Below are positions 8,732 through 17,441 of a stretch of DNA of 64,000 bases, in pieces; position 1 is the first letter of the stretch; every line of letters starts with the position of its first letter. The DNA is from Acidobacteriota bacterium (GTDB lineage Bacteria > Acidobacteriota > Blastocatellia > Chloracidobacteriales > JADJPF01): assembly GCA_016213785.1 (NCBI GenBank), contig JACQZQ010000122.1, forward strand, positions 45,043 to 109,042, in the 5' to 3' direction. A program made the position numbers and the translations under genes. A model generated the notes under the pieces. It did no database searches. It was not told the DNA's origin and saw nothing but the letters and a program-made list of their open reading frames with translations.

Positions 8732-10579
8732 TTAACTCCCTAATTTAGCACAGGCGACTCTAAAACTTAGGTCTGGGTTACGAAAACTGCTGTTATGCCA
8801 AGCACGAAAGGTTTTTGGCTCATTACCAGGTTTTTTATCTGGATCACCTTTTCCTCGGTAAATATAGAGATTTGGCGTTAATACTAATGGGTCAGTTTGT
8901 TTAATTTTAGAACCTGGATAAAGGCTAAATCTATTTTCTGTCCACTCATTATATTCAAATAACTCTTCTACTCTTGTAAGGCCTTCATTACGAGCAACAT
9001 ATTCCCATTCTTTTTCTGAAGGGAGTCTATAAGCTTTACCTGTTTGTGAAGATAGCCAATCACAATAAGCCTTAGTATCATCCCAACTTACATTAGTTAC
9101 AGGATTATCTTCTATTTCTTTAGGTGGAGTTTTTCCTTTCCAATGCATAGGTGGAAAATAATTTGTTCGTTTAACAAACTCTGAATATTGTTTATTAGTT
9201 ACAAAAAACTTTGATATTTCAAATGCTCCCACTTTTTGAGGATGCTCTGGCTGACTATATTCATCACCCCTATTTGCACCCATAATAAAAGCTGCTGCTC
9301 TAACAGAAACCATTGTAGGTAAAAGGCTTTCTTCAACTACACTACTATTACCATTATTGCTATTGCTAGTATTATTATCTACTTTAATATATTTAAAATA
9401 TGCATATCCTCCACCCCCTGCTAATAATACCAATACCAAGCTTATTATCAGATAACGTACCCAGTTAGATGACTTTGTTTCGCTAGGGCTAATACTTACA
9501 ACACTATTAACAGTGCTTGTCCTAGCATAATTTGGGCTTGGGTTAGGATTAACATCCTTACTAGAGTAACTACTAGCTTGTGTTAGTGTAGCATTAGAAT
9601 TTGTTGAGCTAGTTTTTCCATCATTTATAGGGTTAGTATTTGCTCTTTTCCCCTGTTTACTTGCCTTTTCTACCTCTTGATCTGAAAGCACAGAAGCACT
9701 ATTTGAAAATAATGAGCCATGTTCTAAGTCTTCAAGTTGATTCCTTAAATCTAAAGCATTTTGAGGCCTATCTTCTGGAGATAAAGATAAACCTTTGCTT
9801 ACAAGCGTATTTAAGGCTGGAGTTAAACCTGGTCGCATTTCAGATAAAGACTTATACTTACCAATCATTACAGGAGGAATTTCTCCTGTAAGCATTTCAT
9901 ATAAAATCAAGCAAATTGTAAAAATATCTGTACGAGCATCTATTGCTAAGCTCATAAACTGTTCTGGTGCCATATATTTCATAGTTCCAGGAGTATCATT
10001 ACCAGTAAGATTTTTTTCGCTTGATTTACCAGATTTATTAGTTAATTTAGCTATACCAAAGTCTAGGACTCTAGCTAGAGTTTCGCCTGTAGAAAGGCGT
10101 TGAATCATAATATTTTCTGGTTTTAAGTCTCGATGAATAATCCCTAAGGTATGGGCTTCATGTATTCCTGCACAAATTTGTTTAATAATTTGTACAGCAT
10201 CTCGTTCAGAAAAAGTTTTTTCCTCTAAAACTTCCCTTAAAGACTTACCATCAACATATTCCATAACAATATAAGGAAAATTTTCTGAAGTAACACCAAA
10301 ATCTACTATGCCAACAACATTTGGGTGAGTGATCTTTGCTAAAGCCTCTGCTTCACGCCTAAAGCGAATTAAACGGTTAGAATCTTCTTGTTGGAGTTCT
10401 TTTGAAGAGGTTTCTGAAGCAGAAAAACTCATTAATTTTAGGGCAAAAGTTTTACCTAAGTTTATATGGTTAACACGAAAAACTTTTCCCATCCCACCTT
10501 CCCCAAGGAGGGTAGTTATTTGATATTTGCCGTCGATAATAGTTCCTGGCGCTATCTCGGCGGTAGGGAGATGGTTCAT
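8732..10579 (-). CDS. Transmembrane Ser/Thr kinase with extracytoplasmic SUMF1-like domain
   Basis: 615 residues. Kinase domain ~18-285: GEGGMG loop, Lys48, HRDLKPEN with Asp151, VLDFG (173-175), APEQ. A long Ser/Asn/Thr-rich juxtamembrane stretch follows, then one membrane helix (~374-396), a short Asn/Ser linker and a SUMF1/FGE-sulfatase-fold domain (~420-612; motifs PVTNVSWDD and YRLPSEKEWEYVAR). The RxxRGGSW segment holding the copper-binding cysteines of true formylglycine-generating enzyme is missing or replaced. The domain is therefore more likely a ligand-sensing or binding module than an oxidase. It is the first gene of a pair with the tail-anchored kinase. Confidence 0.93.
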   Translation of the reverse strand: MNHLPTAEIAPGTIIDGKYQITTLLGEGGMGKVFRVNHINLGKTFALKLMSFSASETSSKELQQEDSNRLIRFRREAEALAKITHPNVVGIVDFGVTSENFPYIVMEYVDGKSLREVLEEKTFSERDAVQIIKQICAGIHEAHTLGIIHRDLKPENIMIQRLSTGETLARVLDFGIAKLTNKSGKSSEKNLTGNDTPGTMKYMAPEQFMSLAIDARTDIFTICLILYEMLTGEIPPVMIGKYKSLSEMRPGLTPALNTLVSKGLSLSPEDRPQNALDLRNQLEDLEHGSLFSNSASVLSDQEVEKASKQGKRANTNPINDGKTSSTNSNATLTQASSYSSKDVNPNPSPNYARTSTVNSVVSISPSETKSSNWVRYLIISLVLVLLAGGGGYAYFKYIKVDNNTSNSNNGNSSVVEESLLPTMVSVRAAAFIMGANRGDEYSQPEHPQKVGAFEISKFFVTNKQYSEFVKRTNYFPPMHWKGKTPPKEIEDNPVTNVSWDDTKAYCDWLSSQTGKAYRLPSEKEWEYVARNEGLTRVEELFEYNEWTENRFSLYPGSKIKQTDPLVLTPNLYIYRGKGDPDKKPGNEPKTFRAWHNSSFRNPDLSFRVACAKLGS

Positions 10580-10781
10580 AGGTTTAAGATAATCTACTAA
10601 AATTTGAAATTATTGGAGACTTTGTTTGGTATTGTTATTATATGGATAAAGTTTTATCTTTACAAGTCTTAAAGCTTTCTTAAAATTCCCCTTTTCATAA
10701 AATTTTAACCGCTATATTTAGCTTAGTAAATCGTTCTTACTAGGGATTTTTCTGTACTATCTACTATATTACATCAAAACA

Positions 10782-10860
10782 TAAAGCTTGTTACTAATCT
10801 CTCAAACCCCAGTCTGAAAAATTTTCGGAAAAATTTTTAGAGGATTAGTAACAAGCTTTA
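10782..10860. repeat. 79-bp palindromic element with 18-bp perfect terminal inverted repeats
   Basis: Left arm 10782-10799 (TAAAGCTTGTTACTAATC) is the exact reverse complement of right arm 10843-10860. The ~43-base centre contains a second, smaller A/T-rich dyad around 10818-10838. The element sits in the 373-base gap between the DUF4097 gene and the kinase-SUMF1 promoter region. It lies about 90 bases after the DUF4097 stop, so it could act as a terminator on the minus strand, but no strong T-run follows. The long perfect arms also fit a MITE-like or REP-like mobile palindrome; I saw no second copy in the window. I see no gene in the rest of the gap. Confidence 0.7.
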
Positions 10861-10952
10861 AAATTTTATTTAGGAGAAAATTATAGAAACTACTATGATT
10901 ATACTTACGTCTAACTTACCACTAATAATAGAGCTATAGCTTTATTATTTTT

Positions 10953-11726
10953 TTAGGGAAGTTTAGTGTCTTGATTTTGTGTAAGTACAATTGAGCCATT
11001 TACAGTTTCTAAATTTAATTTTGGGCCACCTCTTCCAATTTTACCCTTTAGCCGTTTATTACTGGAAATCTTTCCAGTAAAACTTAATGGAAAATCAGTG
11101 GTAATCTTTCCGTTAAGAGTTTGCGCTTCTATATCAGCATCTATGCTATTGGGTAAATATAAGTTAATACTGCCATTTACAGTTTCAAAATTAGCTTTTT
11201 CACTACCAGAAATATTTAGTAAAGAAGCCTTAATACTTCCATTTACGGTTTCAGCTAAGACAGTATTACCCCCAGTAATATTAATAGAACCATTTACAGT
11301 ATGGGTTTGTATATTTCCTTCTAATCCTGTAATTTCAATACTTCCATTAACGGTATCAATATTACTTAAGTTAACTGTTTTTGGTACAGTTAGCTCATAT
11401 TTAACTGAGACATTAAGGTTTTTACTTTCTTTAGGGTAAATAGTATCAATAACTAAGCGATCTGCTTGAGAGCTAATATCTATTTTTACTAGATCTAATT
11501 TTTCTTGTGAAGGGCCTGTTTTAATGGCTTTTACTTCTACTTTGGATTCATTCCAAGTTTTAATTGATACTGAACCATTAATATTTTCTAAGGAGACGAC
11601 TCCGCGAGAATTAAGACTAAAAGTTTTTTGAAAATTTTCTTGTTCTTTAGCGCTTGAGATATGACCACTAGCCCAAAAAATACCTAATAGAAAAGTAGAG
11701 AGACAGAAAAAGGATTTTTTAAACAT
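10953..11726 (-). CDS. Exported DUF4097-family beta-repeat protein
   Basis: 257 residues with a typical signal peptide (Lys-rich start, hydrophobic run to about residue 26). The rest is a repeating beta structure in which a T-V-N-G-S-I type motif returns seven times (starting near residues 48, 125, 143, 160, 182, 203 and 241), sometimes as ININGSV or TLNGKI. This is the hallmark of the DUF4097 putative adhesin family, predicted to form a right-handed beta-solenoid in the periplasm or at the surface. Function is unknown. The gene is a single unit: a strong terminator of the upstream gene lies at 11791-11822 and a palindrome lies downstream. Confidence 0.85.
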   Translation of the reverse strand: MFKKSFFCLSTFLLGIFWASGHISSAKEQENFQKTFSLNSRGVVSLENINGSVSIKTWNESKVEVKAIKTGPSQEKLDLVKIDISSQADRLVIDTIYPKESKNLNVSVKYELTVPKTVNLSNIDTVNGSIEITGLEGNIQTHTVNGSINITGGNTVLAETVNGSIKASLLNISGSEKANFETVNGSINLYLPNSIDADIEAQTLNGKITTDFPLSFTGKISSNKRLKGKIGRGGPKLNLETVNGSIVLTQNQDTKLP

Positions 11727-11790
11727 AAAACCTCTGTTTAGTAATTATTAGTATTAAAATTTATATATTCTGGGGTTTCAAAACTTAATT

Positions 11791-11822
11791 AAAAAAATAT
11801 GGCTGCGGAGTTGCAGCCATAT
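11791..11822 (-). terminator. Strong intrinsic terminator for the LolA-like gene
   Basis: A perfect 10-bp stem (ATATGGCTGC / GCAGCCATAT, 11797-11806 with 11813-11822) with a 6-base loop. Read on the minus strand it is followed by a run of seven T. It lies 48 bases after the stop of the 501-residue gene. Confidence 0.85.
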
Positions 11823-11869
11823 ACGCCCAAAAAAATTCATAGGTTCCTAAAAACTCCCTGAAATCGCTG

Positions 11870-13375
11870 TTATTTTTGCTCCTCTGTAGAATCATCATCA
11901 GCCTTTACTTCTACACTAGTCTGATAGCGACGATAATCGCTATATTGAGTAATTTGGTTTTGACTAAATTTGACAAAAAGTAACGCTCTGCCTCCAAAAT
12001 TTACTTCTGTATAAGAAGGTAGCCAGACTTCATCTCGAATTTTTTCTTGCTCAAAAACAAAAGCTGATGAAGAGGAAAGAGATGCAAGTAGTCCTCCACC
12101 AAGCTTAAATGAGTCTGAAAGGCGTGCTTCTAACCTAACAATCTGTTTAGCTTTCTCATCAATAAAAAATGTACCTACTAGCTTGCTAACAATATTTTCA
12201 GCTAAGTTTTTAGGCTTATAGTCTTTACGTGGCTCAAAATCAAAAACCAGCACTTCTTGATCTCGAAACTTATCTCTATGAGCATCTTTAATCATTACGA
12301 TTTTAAGAAATGTTAATATATCAACATCATCCCCTTCTTCATCTTCATCTTTATTCTTATTTTTTTCCCGTTTCTTTTCCTCTTTTTTAGCTTCTTTTTT
12401 AGCCTCTTCAATTTCTTTTTTTACTCGCTTATCCTCTTTTTCCTGTTCAGAAGAAGAAAGAGGAACTCCATCAACACTAATTAAGCGCTCAACAAAAACC
12501 CCTACAATAGGGGTAACTTCATAAACTTTAGTAGTAGTTTTCTTAGCCTGACCTTTATCATCAAGTTCTTTTGATGTTTCAGCAGACTTAAAAGTGTAAA
12601 GCTCTCTTAACTCCTTTATTTGCTCTTGATTAGCCATAACTTCTTTCATCACTTTTTCAATATCAGGTATTGGAAGGCTACCATCAAGGCTTGGATAGCG
12701 AAAAACCTTATCATCTACTCTTACATTATGTTCTACTTTTTCTACTGCTATTTCTAGCTCGCTATTAGGACGCTTAATCTTTATTAAAAAAGGCTCCATT
12801 ACCTTATTAACGCTGCGATAATCCTGATAAAAAGTCTCTTCAATTCCATCATTTAGCTCTCTTTCTTGCTTAAGTAATAGACCTGTTTTAACATCAAACA
12901 TTAATTTTATATAAGCACCATTTAGCTTAAATTCAACAACTTCAACTTGGTTATTATTTACAAGGATTTTTCCAAGAGATTGAACAGCAATACGAAAACG
13001 TGATAAGTCGCGTAGGTAAGAATTTTGTAGTAGCGCCTCTAGTCGTAAGGTTTTTGCTTCTGTTCCAATTATAGTACGAAGGTTTGTAGAATCTTGTCTC
13101 CAAGCAGAATTGCCGTTATAACATTCGCTTATTTTATGACTATTTAACTCTATATTAACCCTTATTCGGTCTGGATCAGTAGATTGAGATAGAAAACTCC
13201 CTACTTCATTTCCTTGCTTTATTTTACCAGTAATTATTTTACTAGCTATTTTTTTTGTAGTATCACCGCCAACAGCTTTTTTATAGCGCTCAATAACCTT
13301 ATCTTCTGGCCCAGCAAATGCTAGAGCAGAGAAAATAAAAAACCATAGCCACATTAGTAGCAGTAGTTTTTTCAT
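11870..13375 (-). CDS. Exported LolA-like lipoprotein-sorting-fold protein
   Basis: 501 residues with a clear signal peptide (cleavage near AFAG, residue ~22). Residues ~24-240 have the pattern of periplasmic LolA/LolB-like half-barrels: a VIERYKKAVGG start, a metabolite-like 'KIITGKIK' strand, and later VVEFKLNG and MFDVKTGLLLKQE strands. A charged Glu/Lys/Asp linker (~310-345) separates a second beta-rich part (~355-480) with SYTEVNFGGRALLFVKFSQ. Two-part proteins of this type are common in Acidobacteriota, with unknown cargo. It lies upstream of nothing obviously related and is bounded by terminators on both sides, so it is monocistronic. Confidence 0.55.
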   Translation of the reverse strand: MKKLLLLMWLWFFIFSALAFAGPEDKVIERYKKAVGGDTTKKIASKIITGKIKQGNEVGSFLSQSTDPDRIRVNIELNSHKISECYNGNSAWRQDSTNLRTIIGTEAKTLRLEALLQNSYLRDLSRFRIAVQSLGKILVNNNQVEVVEFKLNGAYIKLMFDVKTGLLLKQERELNDGIEETFYQDYRSVNKVMEPFLIKIKRPNSELEIAVEKVEHNVRVDDKVFRYPSLDGSLPIPDIEKVMKEVMANQEQIKELRELYTFKSAETSKELDDKGQAKKTTTKVYEVTPIVGVFVERLISVDGVPLSSSEQEKEDKRVKKEIEEAKKEAKKEEKKREKNKNKDEDEEGDDVDILTFLKIVMIKDAHRDKFRDQEVLVFDFEPRKDYKPKNLAENIVSKLVGTFFIDEKAKQIVRLEARLSDSFKLGGGLLASLSSSSAFVFEQEKIRDEVWLPSYTEVNFGGRALLFVKFSQNQITQYSDYRRYQTSVEVKADDDSTEEQK

Positions 13376-13468
13376 AAATATCTCCTAATTAAGTATTTAT
13401 TAAAACAAATAGTTTTACTGGGGTTTTTACAGCTAGCTTTGATGTCTAAATTAACCTAGCGTTGCATC

Positions 13469-13501
13469 AAAAAAGTCTAACCCAGCACCTTTAATGCTGG
13501 G
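13469..13501 (-). terminator. Probable intrinsic terminator of the TonB receptor gene
   Basis: Stem CCCAGCA / TGCTGGG (13481-13487 with 13495-13501), 7-base loop, followed on the minus strand by TTAGAC and six T. It lies 46 bases beyond the stop of the receptor gene. Confidence 0.7.
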
Positions 13502-13547
13502 CTATTTTAATAAAAGCCTTTAGATAAAAACTAAAATCTTTGATTAC

Positions 13548-16500
13548 CTAGAAATTTACTTTAACTCCAAACTGAAATTGGCGAGGAGGAAAAGCACTTA
13601 AAAATCTTTCCTTAGGTACAGTAAACCTACCGTCTTGTTTAGCAGGTAAATTAAAATTACCATTTAAATCGGCAGGAAAAATTGCTCCAAATCTAGCTAA
13701 ATTAAAGCGGTTAAAGATATTAAATCCTTCTATAAAGGCTTGGATTTGATATTTTTCATTTATGCTAATTGTCCTCATTAGTCTTAAGTCAACATTGGCA
13801 AAACCTGGAGTTATCCCAACATTTCGACCTAAACCTAAGGGTCTATCGCCTTGATCGCCATTCATATTTAGATCTTCGCCTGCAAGTAAGTTATATGGGC
13901 GACCTGATTCTAGAGTAAGAATAGTTGAGACTTGAAAATCTTTTAAAAATGGGTTTTTAGTATAATCAAGTTTCCAATTACCAGACAAAATAAAGCGATT
14001 ACGAACATCTTGGATAGATAGCCCTCGCTCATCTCCTGGTCTTAGAGTATTTACAGCAGCATCCGCTACATCTGTACGAACGTCAAAGAGATTATCTATT
14101 GTTTTAGAAAGAGTGTAGGTAATAAAAAGCCCTAACTTATTTGTAAAGCGTCGTTCTAGAAAAATAGTTAAACCATGATAATAACTATCAAAAGCTGACT
14201 CAAATTCAGTAATATCCCCTTTAGTAGGATCAACTCGTCCAGTAAGCCTAGTTTGTAGTAGCGAACCAGGAACAATACGAACTATAGGGTTAACACGCCT
14301 TGCAGCAAAGAGTTTTACTCCTCGAACAAAATTATAATTAGCAGAAAATAGGGTTTGATTATTTAGTAGATAATCAAATCCCAAACTAATTTGCTGGCTA
14401 TAGCTATTACGTAAATCTGGTTGATACTTAAAAGCAATTGAAAATTGAGGAATAAAATTAACACTAGCTGGAAGTTGATCAGAGACTGGAAAACGGTTGC
14501 TTGGTTGAGCAAAAGAAATTATTGATTCAGGAAATGTTTGTATTGGTAAAACTAATGCACCTTTTTGACTTTGATTTGCTAAGACAGCAGAACCAAATAC
14601 TGGGGTGCCAAAAAATAAACCATATGAAGCGCGTATGTTTAATTTTTCTATTTTGCTAGGACGATAAGAAAAAGCAATCCTAGGGCTAAAATTACCATTA
14701 TTATTAGGTGTAAAACGTAAGCGATTTATATCGTATCTCAATCCAACTTTAACAAGAAGATTTTGTTTAAGTTTAATATCATCCTGAACAAAAGTAGCAA
14801 ATAATTTTGCTGGAGCAGTTGCTCGTAAATTACCAAAACTTTGACCAAAAGCTAATGGCAAAGAGCTTTCAGCTAGTGGGAAATTATTTGGAAAACCTGG
14901 AGAAAGCATAGGTAGAACTGTAGCAGCAAGTTTTAGGAAAGCTATTTGTTGTGGGCTACGCTGTTTAGGATCAAGGGCTTCTAAAGAGGTAAAAACAGGT
15001 AATCCTGCTATTCCTGTAAGAGCAGTAAAATCTAGAGGTTGAAAAGCTGCTAACCCAAAATTAGTAAAACTAAACTCTGATTCACCGTCTGGGCCGCCAA
15101 CATAATTAAAATCTATCCCAAATTTTATTTGATTAATACCGCGTGTAAGGCTCACATTATTAACAATTTGGTAAATTCGTTCTTCGCGACGTTGTGGAGT
15201 AAAAACATTACGCCCAAAAACATTACTAGCACCCGAGTCTAAAATATCAATGGTTGGGCCATCATCAATAGTAGTAACATTTTGACTACGATTTCCATAA
15301 AGAAATCTAGTCTCATTTATTAGGTTTAACTTAGTATTAATATAAGTGTTATTGATAGCTACAGAATTATCTCTAACCTTTTCTCTTGCTCCATTGGTCT
15401 CCCCTACACGGCCTCCAAATGGCTCAAATTGCCCATTAAACCCGCCTCCAAAATTATAACGAACATTTAACCTATCACTAGGTGTAACTTGTGCATCAAC
15501 CCGCCCTAGAAAAGAAGTTTTTCCTACACCAAAAGGAACTGCGCCATTTCTTTCAGGAAAACCTATATTACGTAAAGCTGTTATAACAGCGTCTCTTACA
15601 TTAACAATACTACTTTGCTCAACCGTTAGGCGTTCAAAGCTAGAGAAGAAAAAGAGTTTATTTTCCTTAATTGGCCCACTAAAAGTTGCACCAAATTGAT
15701 ATTGTGCAAATTGTGGTTCATCTTTAGCAAAAGGATCTCTTGCACTAATTTCATCGCTACGATTAAGGAAAAAGGTTCCTCCATGATATTGATTACTTCC
15801 ACCACGAGTAACAATATTAACAATTCCACCTAAGGCACGACCATATTCGGCGGCTGTCCCATCAGGAAGTACTTGAAACTCTTGTACAGCCTCTTGGCTA
15901 AATGTAGAGCGAACTGAACCTGAAGCTATGTCATTATTGTCTAGGCCATCTATCGTAATATTATTAAATCTTGCAGATTGTCCATTAAATGATAGTCCTG
16001 AGGTTGCAGCTACGCCTTGTACTGGCAGGCGATCTCTTACTACTCTTGATGAGGTTAGAGTAAAGTCTAAAAAGTCACGTCGGTTAATTGGTAGTACATC
16101 AATTCTCTGACGCGTAACATTAACATTATCATCTGTTCTTGCTTCAGTAAGAGAATCTGCTGTAACCTCAACAACGTTATTACTATTTCCTATACGTAAA
16201 GTTACACCAATAATATTTGTATTTCCCAATGCCAAGTTTACTACAGCCGATGCCTTATCAAAACCATCAGAAATAATGGTAAGTGTATATTCTCCTGGCG
16301 GAAGTTGAGCAAAAGAAAATTCTCCTAAATCAGAAGAAACTGTTTCTCTTTCCAGACCTGTAGCAAGGCTTTTAATTAAAACTTGTGCGCCACCAATGCT
16401 AGCAGCCTCAGGATCTCTTACTGTACCAGCTAAATTAGCTGTAGTAGCCCCTGCTGACTGAGCTAAAACGTTTTCTGGGGTGCTTGTATAATTGGATATA

Positions 16501-16550
16501 CCTAATAGAAAAGTTAGTCCTATAGATAATAGTTTTGAATTAGGTTTCAT
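13548..16550 (-). CDS. Oar-like TonB-dependent outer-membrane receptor
   Basis: 1000 residues. Signal peptide (~1-31), then a carboxypeptidase-regulatory-like beta-sandwich (~38-125; NLAGTVRDPEAASIGGAQV, SSDLGEFSFAQLPPGEYTL), a TonB plug (~150-255; FNNITIDGLDNND, GRALGGIVNIVTRGG) and a long beta-barrel ending in an aromatic C-terminal strand (QFQFGVKVNF), as needed for BAM-dependent insertion. The layout matches Oar-type receptors, abundant in Acidobacteriota and Bacteroidota. They import large or poorly soluble substrates or take part in protease or adhesin transport; the ligand is unknown. No SusD-like partner or TonB/ExbB gene is adjacent. Terminators flank it, so it is probably monocistronic. 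Confidence 0.92.
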   Translation of the reverse strand: MKPNSKLLSIGLTFLLGISNYTSTPENVLAQSAGATTANLAGTVRDPEAASIGGAQVLIKSLATGLERETVSSDLGEFSFAQLPPGEYTLTIISDGFDKASAVVNLALGNTNIIGVTLRIGNSNNVVEVTADSLTEARTDDNVNVTRQRIDVLPINRRDFLDFTLTSSRVVRDRLPVQGVAATSGLSFNGQSARFNNITIDGLDNNDIASGSVRSTFSQEAVQEFQVLPDGTAAEYGRALGGIVNIVTRGGSNQYHGGTFFLNRSDEISARDPFAKDEPQFAQYQFGATFSGPIKENKLFFFSSFERLTVEQSSIVNVRDAVITALRNIGFPERNGAVPFGVGKTSFLGRVDAQVTPSDRLNVRYNFGGGFNGQFEPFGGRVGETNGAREKVRDNSVAINNTYINTKLNLINETRFLYGNRSQNVTTIDDGPTIDILDSGASNVFGRNVFTPQRREERIYQIVNNVSLTRGINQIKFGIDFNYVGGPDGESEFSFTNFGLAAFQPLDFTALTGIAGLPVFTSLEALDPKQRSPQQIAFLKLAATVLPMLSPGFPNNFPLAESSLPLAFGQSFGNLRATAPAKLFATFVQDDIKLKQNLLVKVGLRYDINRLRFTPNNNGNFSPRIAFSYRPSKIEKLNIRASYGLFFGTPVFGSAVLANQSQKGALVLPIQTFPESIISFAQPSNRFPVSDQLPASVNFIPQFSIAFKYQPDLRNSYSQQISLGFDYLLNNQTLFSANYNFVRGVKLFAARRVNPIVRIVPGSLLQTRLTGRVDPTKGDITEFESAFDSYYHGLTIFLERRFTNKLGLFITYTLSKTIDNLFDVRTDVADAAVNTLRPGDERGLSIQDVRNRFILSGNWKLDYTKNPFLKDFQVSTILTLESGRPYNLLAGEDLNMNGDQGDRPLGLGRNVGITPGFANVDLRLMRTISINEKYQIQAFIEGFNIFNRFNLARFGAIFPADLNGNFNLPAKQDGRFTVPKERFLSAFPPRQFQFGVKVNF

Positions 16551-16713
16551 TTACTTGTCCTTAGAGTTAAAAAATATGGAGTTTTAGGGCGATTATTAAT
16601 TTTAGTGTAAAATTCCTTTTGTAATAAAGCAAACTTCAGAACCTAATTAGTAGAAAATTTTACAAAAATAACCTACTTAGCCAAGCTTGCTTGATAATTA
16701 ATTTAGTGCTACC

Positions 16714-16742
16714 TTGCCAAAAAACACTTTAATTTTTATAAA
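16714..16742 (+). promoter_or_regulatory. Candidate sigma-70-type promoter for the ferritin-like/acyl-CoA dehydrogenase operon
   Basis: TTGCCA (16714-16719), a 17-base spacer and TATAAA (16737-16742). The -10 ends only 12 bases before the ATG at 16755, so a transcript from here would have a leader of about six bases. There is no clear Shine-Dalgarno site before that ATG, which fits a near-leaderless message, but an AT-rich region can produce such matches by chance. Confidence 0.4.
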
Positions 16743-16754
16743 ACGGAAAAATTT

Positions 16755-17405
16755 ATGGGATTTGTTGAAGGACTCTACCATGAAGTCGCCCAAGCATTAC
16801 GTAAACTAGAAGAGATTCCTATTTTAGAATCAGGAGTTTTGCCTAAAATTGGTGTAGTAGAATTACTAAAAATGGCATTAAAAAATGAGATGGAAGCAAG
16901 CCAGCTAGCAGCACTTTGGATGCCTTCAACTCCTGAAATCGATATTAAGCTTGGACTTGCGCGTCAATGCGGCGATGAAGCAAAACATTATCGTTTAATT
17001 GAAAAACGCCTAATAGAACTAGGAGAAAACCTAGAGGGTTTTTCCCCTTTAGCAATGGGCTATAGCCCTCTTTATCAATGGCTAGTTACGCTAGATAATT
17101 CTATTGAGCGTGTAGCAGCTGGCCCTTTTGCCCGCGAAGCCATTGCAATAAAGCGAAACTTGCAATTAATTGCAGTGCTTGAAGCTATGGAAGATAAGGA
17201 AAGCGCAGATCTCTATCGTAATCAAATACAGCCAGATGAAGACTGGCACCATAATTTTGGCCTAACAATGCTGCGTAAGTATGCAACCACAGTTGAGTTA
17301 CAAGAAAAAGCAACTCTTGCAACAATGAAAACCATAGAACTAGCCGATGAGCTACGAACAGCAGCAATGGCAAAATCTGGCGCTTGTGTAATTCCTGGAT
17401 GTTAA
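16755..17405 (+). CDS. Ferritin-like di-iron carboxylate protein
   Basis: 216 residues, all-helical in appearance. The ligand pattern of a ferritin-like four-helix di-iron protein can be read: a Glu in helix 1 (NEMEAS, residues 45-47), Glu75-x-x-His78 (GDEAKH), a Glu in helix 3 (REAIAI or LEAMED, ~128/143) and Glu162-x-x-His165 (DEDWHH). Such proteins act as oxygenases, oxidases or iron stores; which applies here is unknown. The C-terminus has an unusual Cys pair (CVIPGC). The next gene, an acyl-CoA dehydrogenase, starts 36 bases downstream after AAGGAGA, so the protein probably works on, or with, the same fatty-acid-derived substrate (inference). Confidence 0.7.
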   Translation: MGFVEGLYHEVAQALRKLEEIPILESGVLPKIGVVELLKMALKNEMEASQLAALWMPSTPEIDIKLGLARQCGDEAKHYRLIEKRLIELGENLEGFSPLAMGYSPLYQWLVTLDNSIERVAAGPFAREAIAIKRNLQLIAVLEAMEDKESADLYRNQIQPDEDWHHNFGLTMLRKYATTVELQEKATLATMKTIELADELRTAAMAKSGACVIPGC

Positions 17406-17441
17406 GTTTTTTAAAATTTTTTTAAGGAGAACATAACCCAA

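Noticed and set aside
11098..11439. Antisense open frame over the DUF4097 gene
   Set aside because: It arises from the repeated DNA encoding the N-G-S motifs; its own translation has no signal or family pattern.
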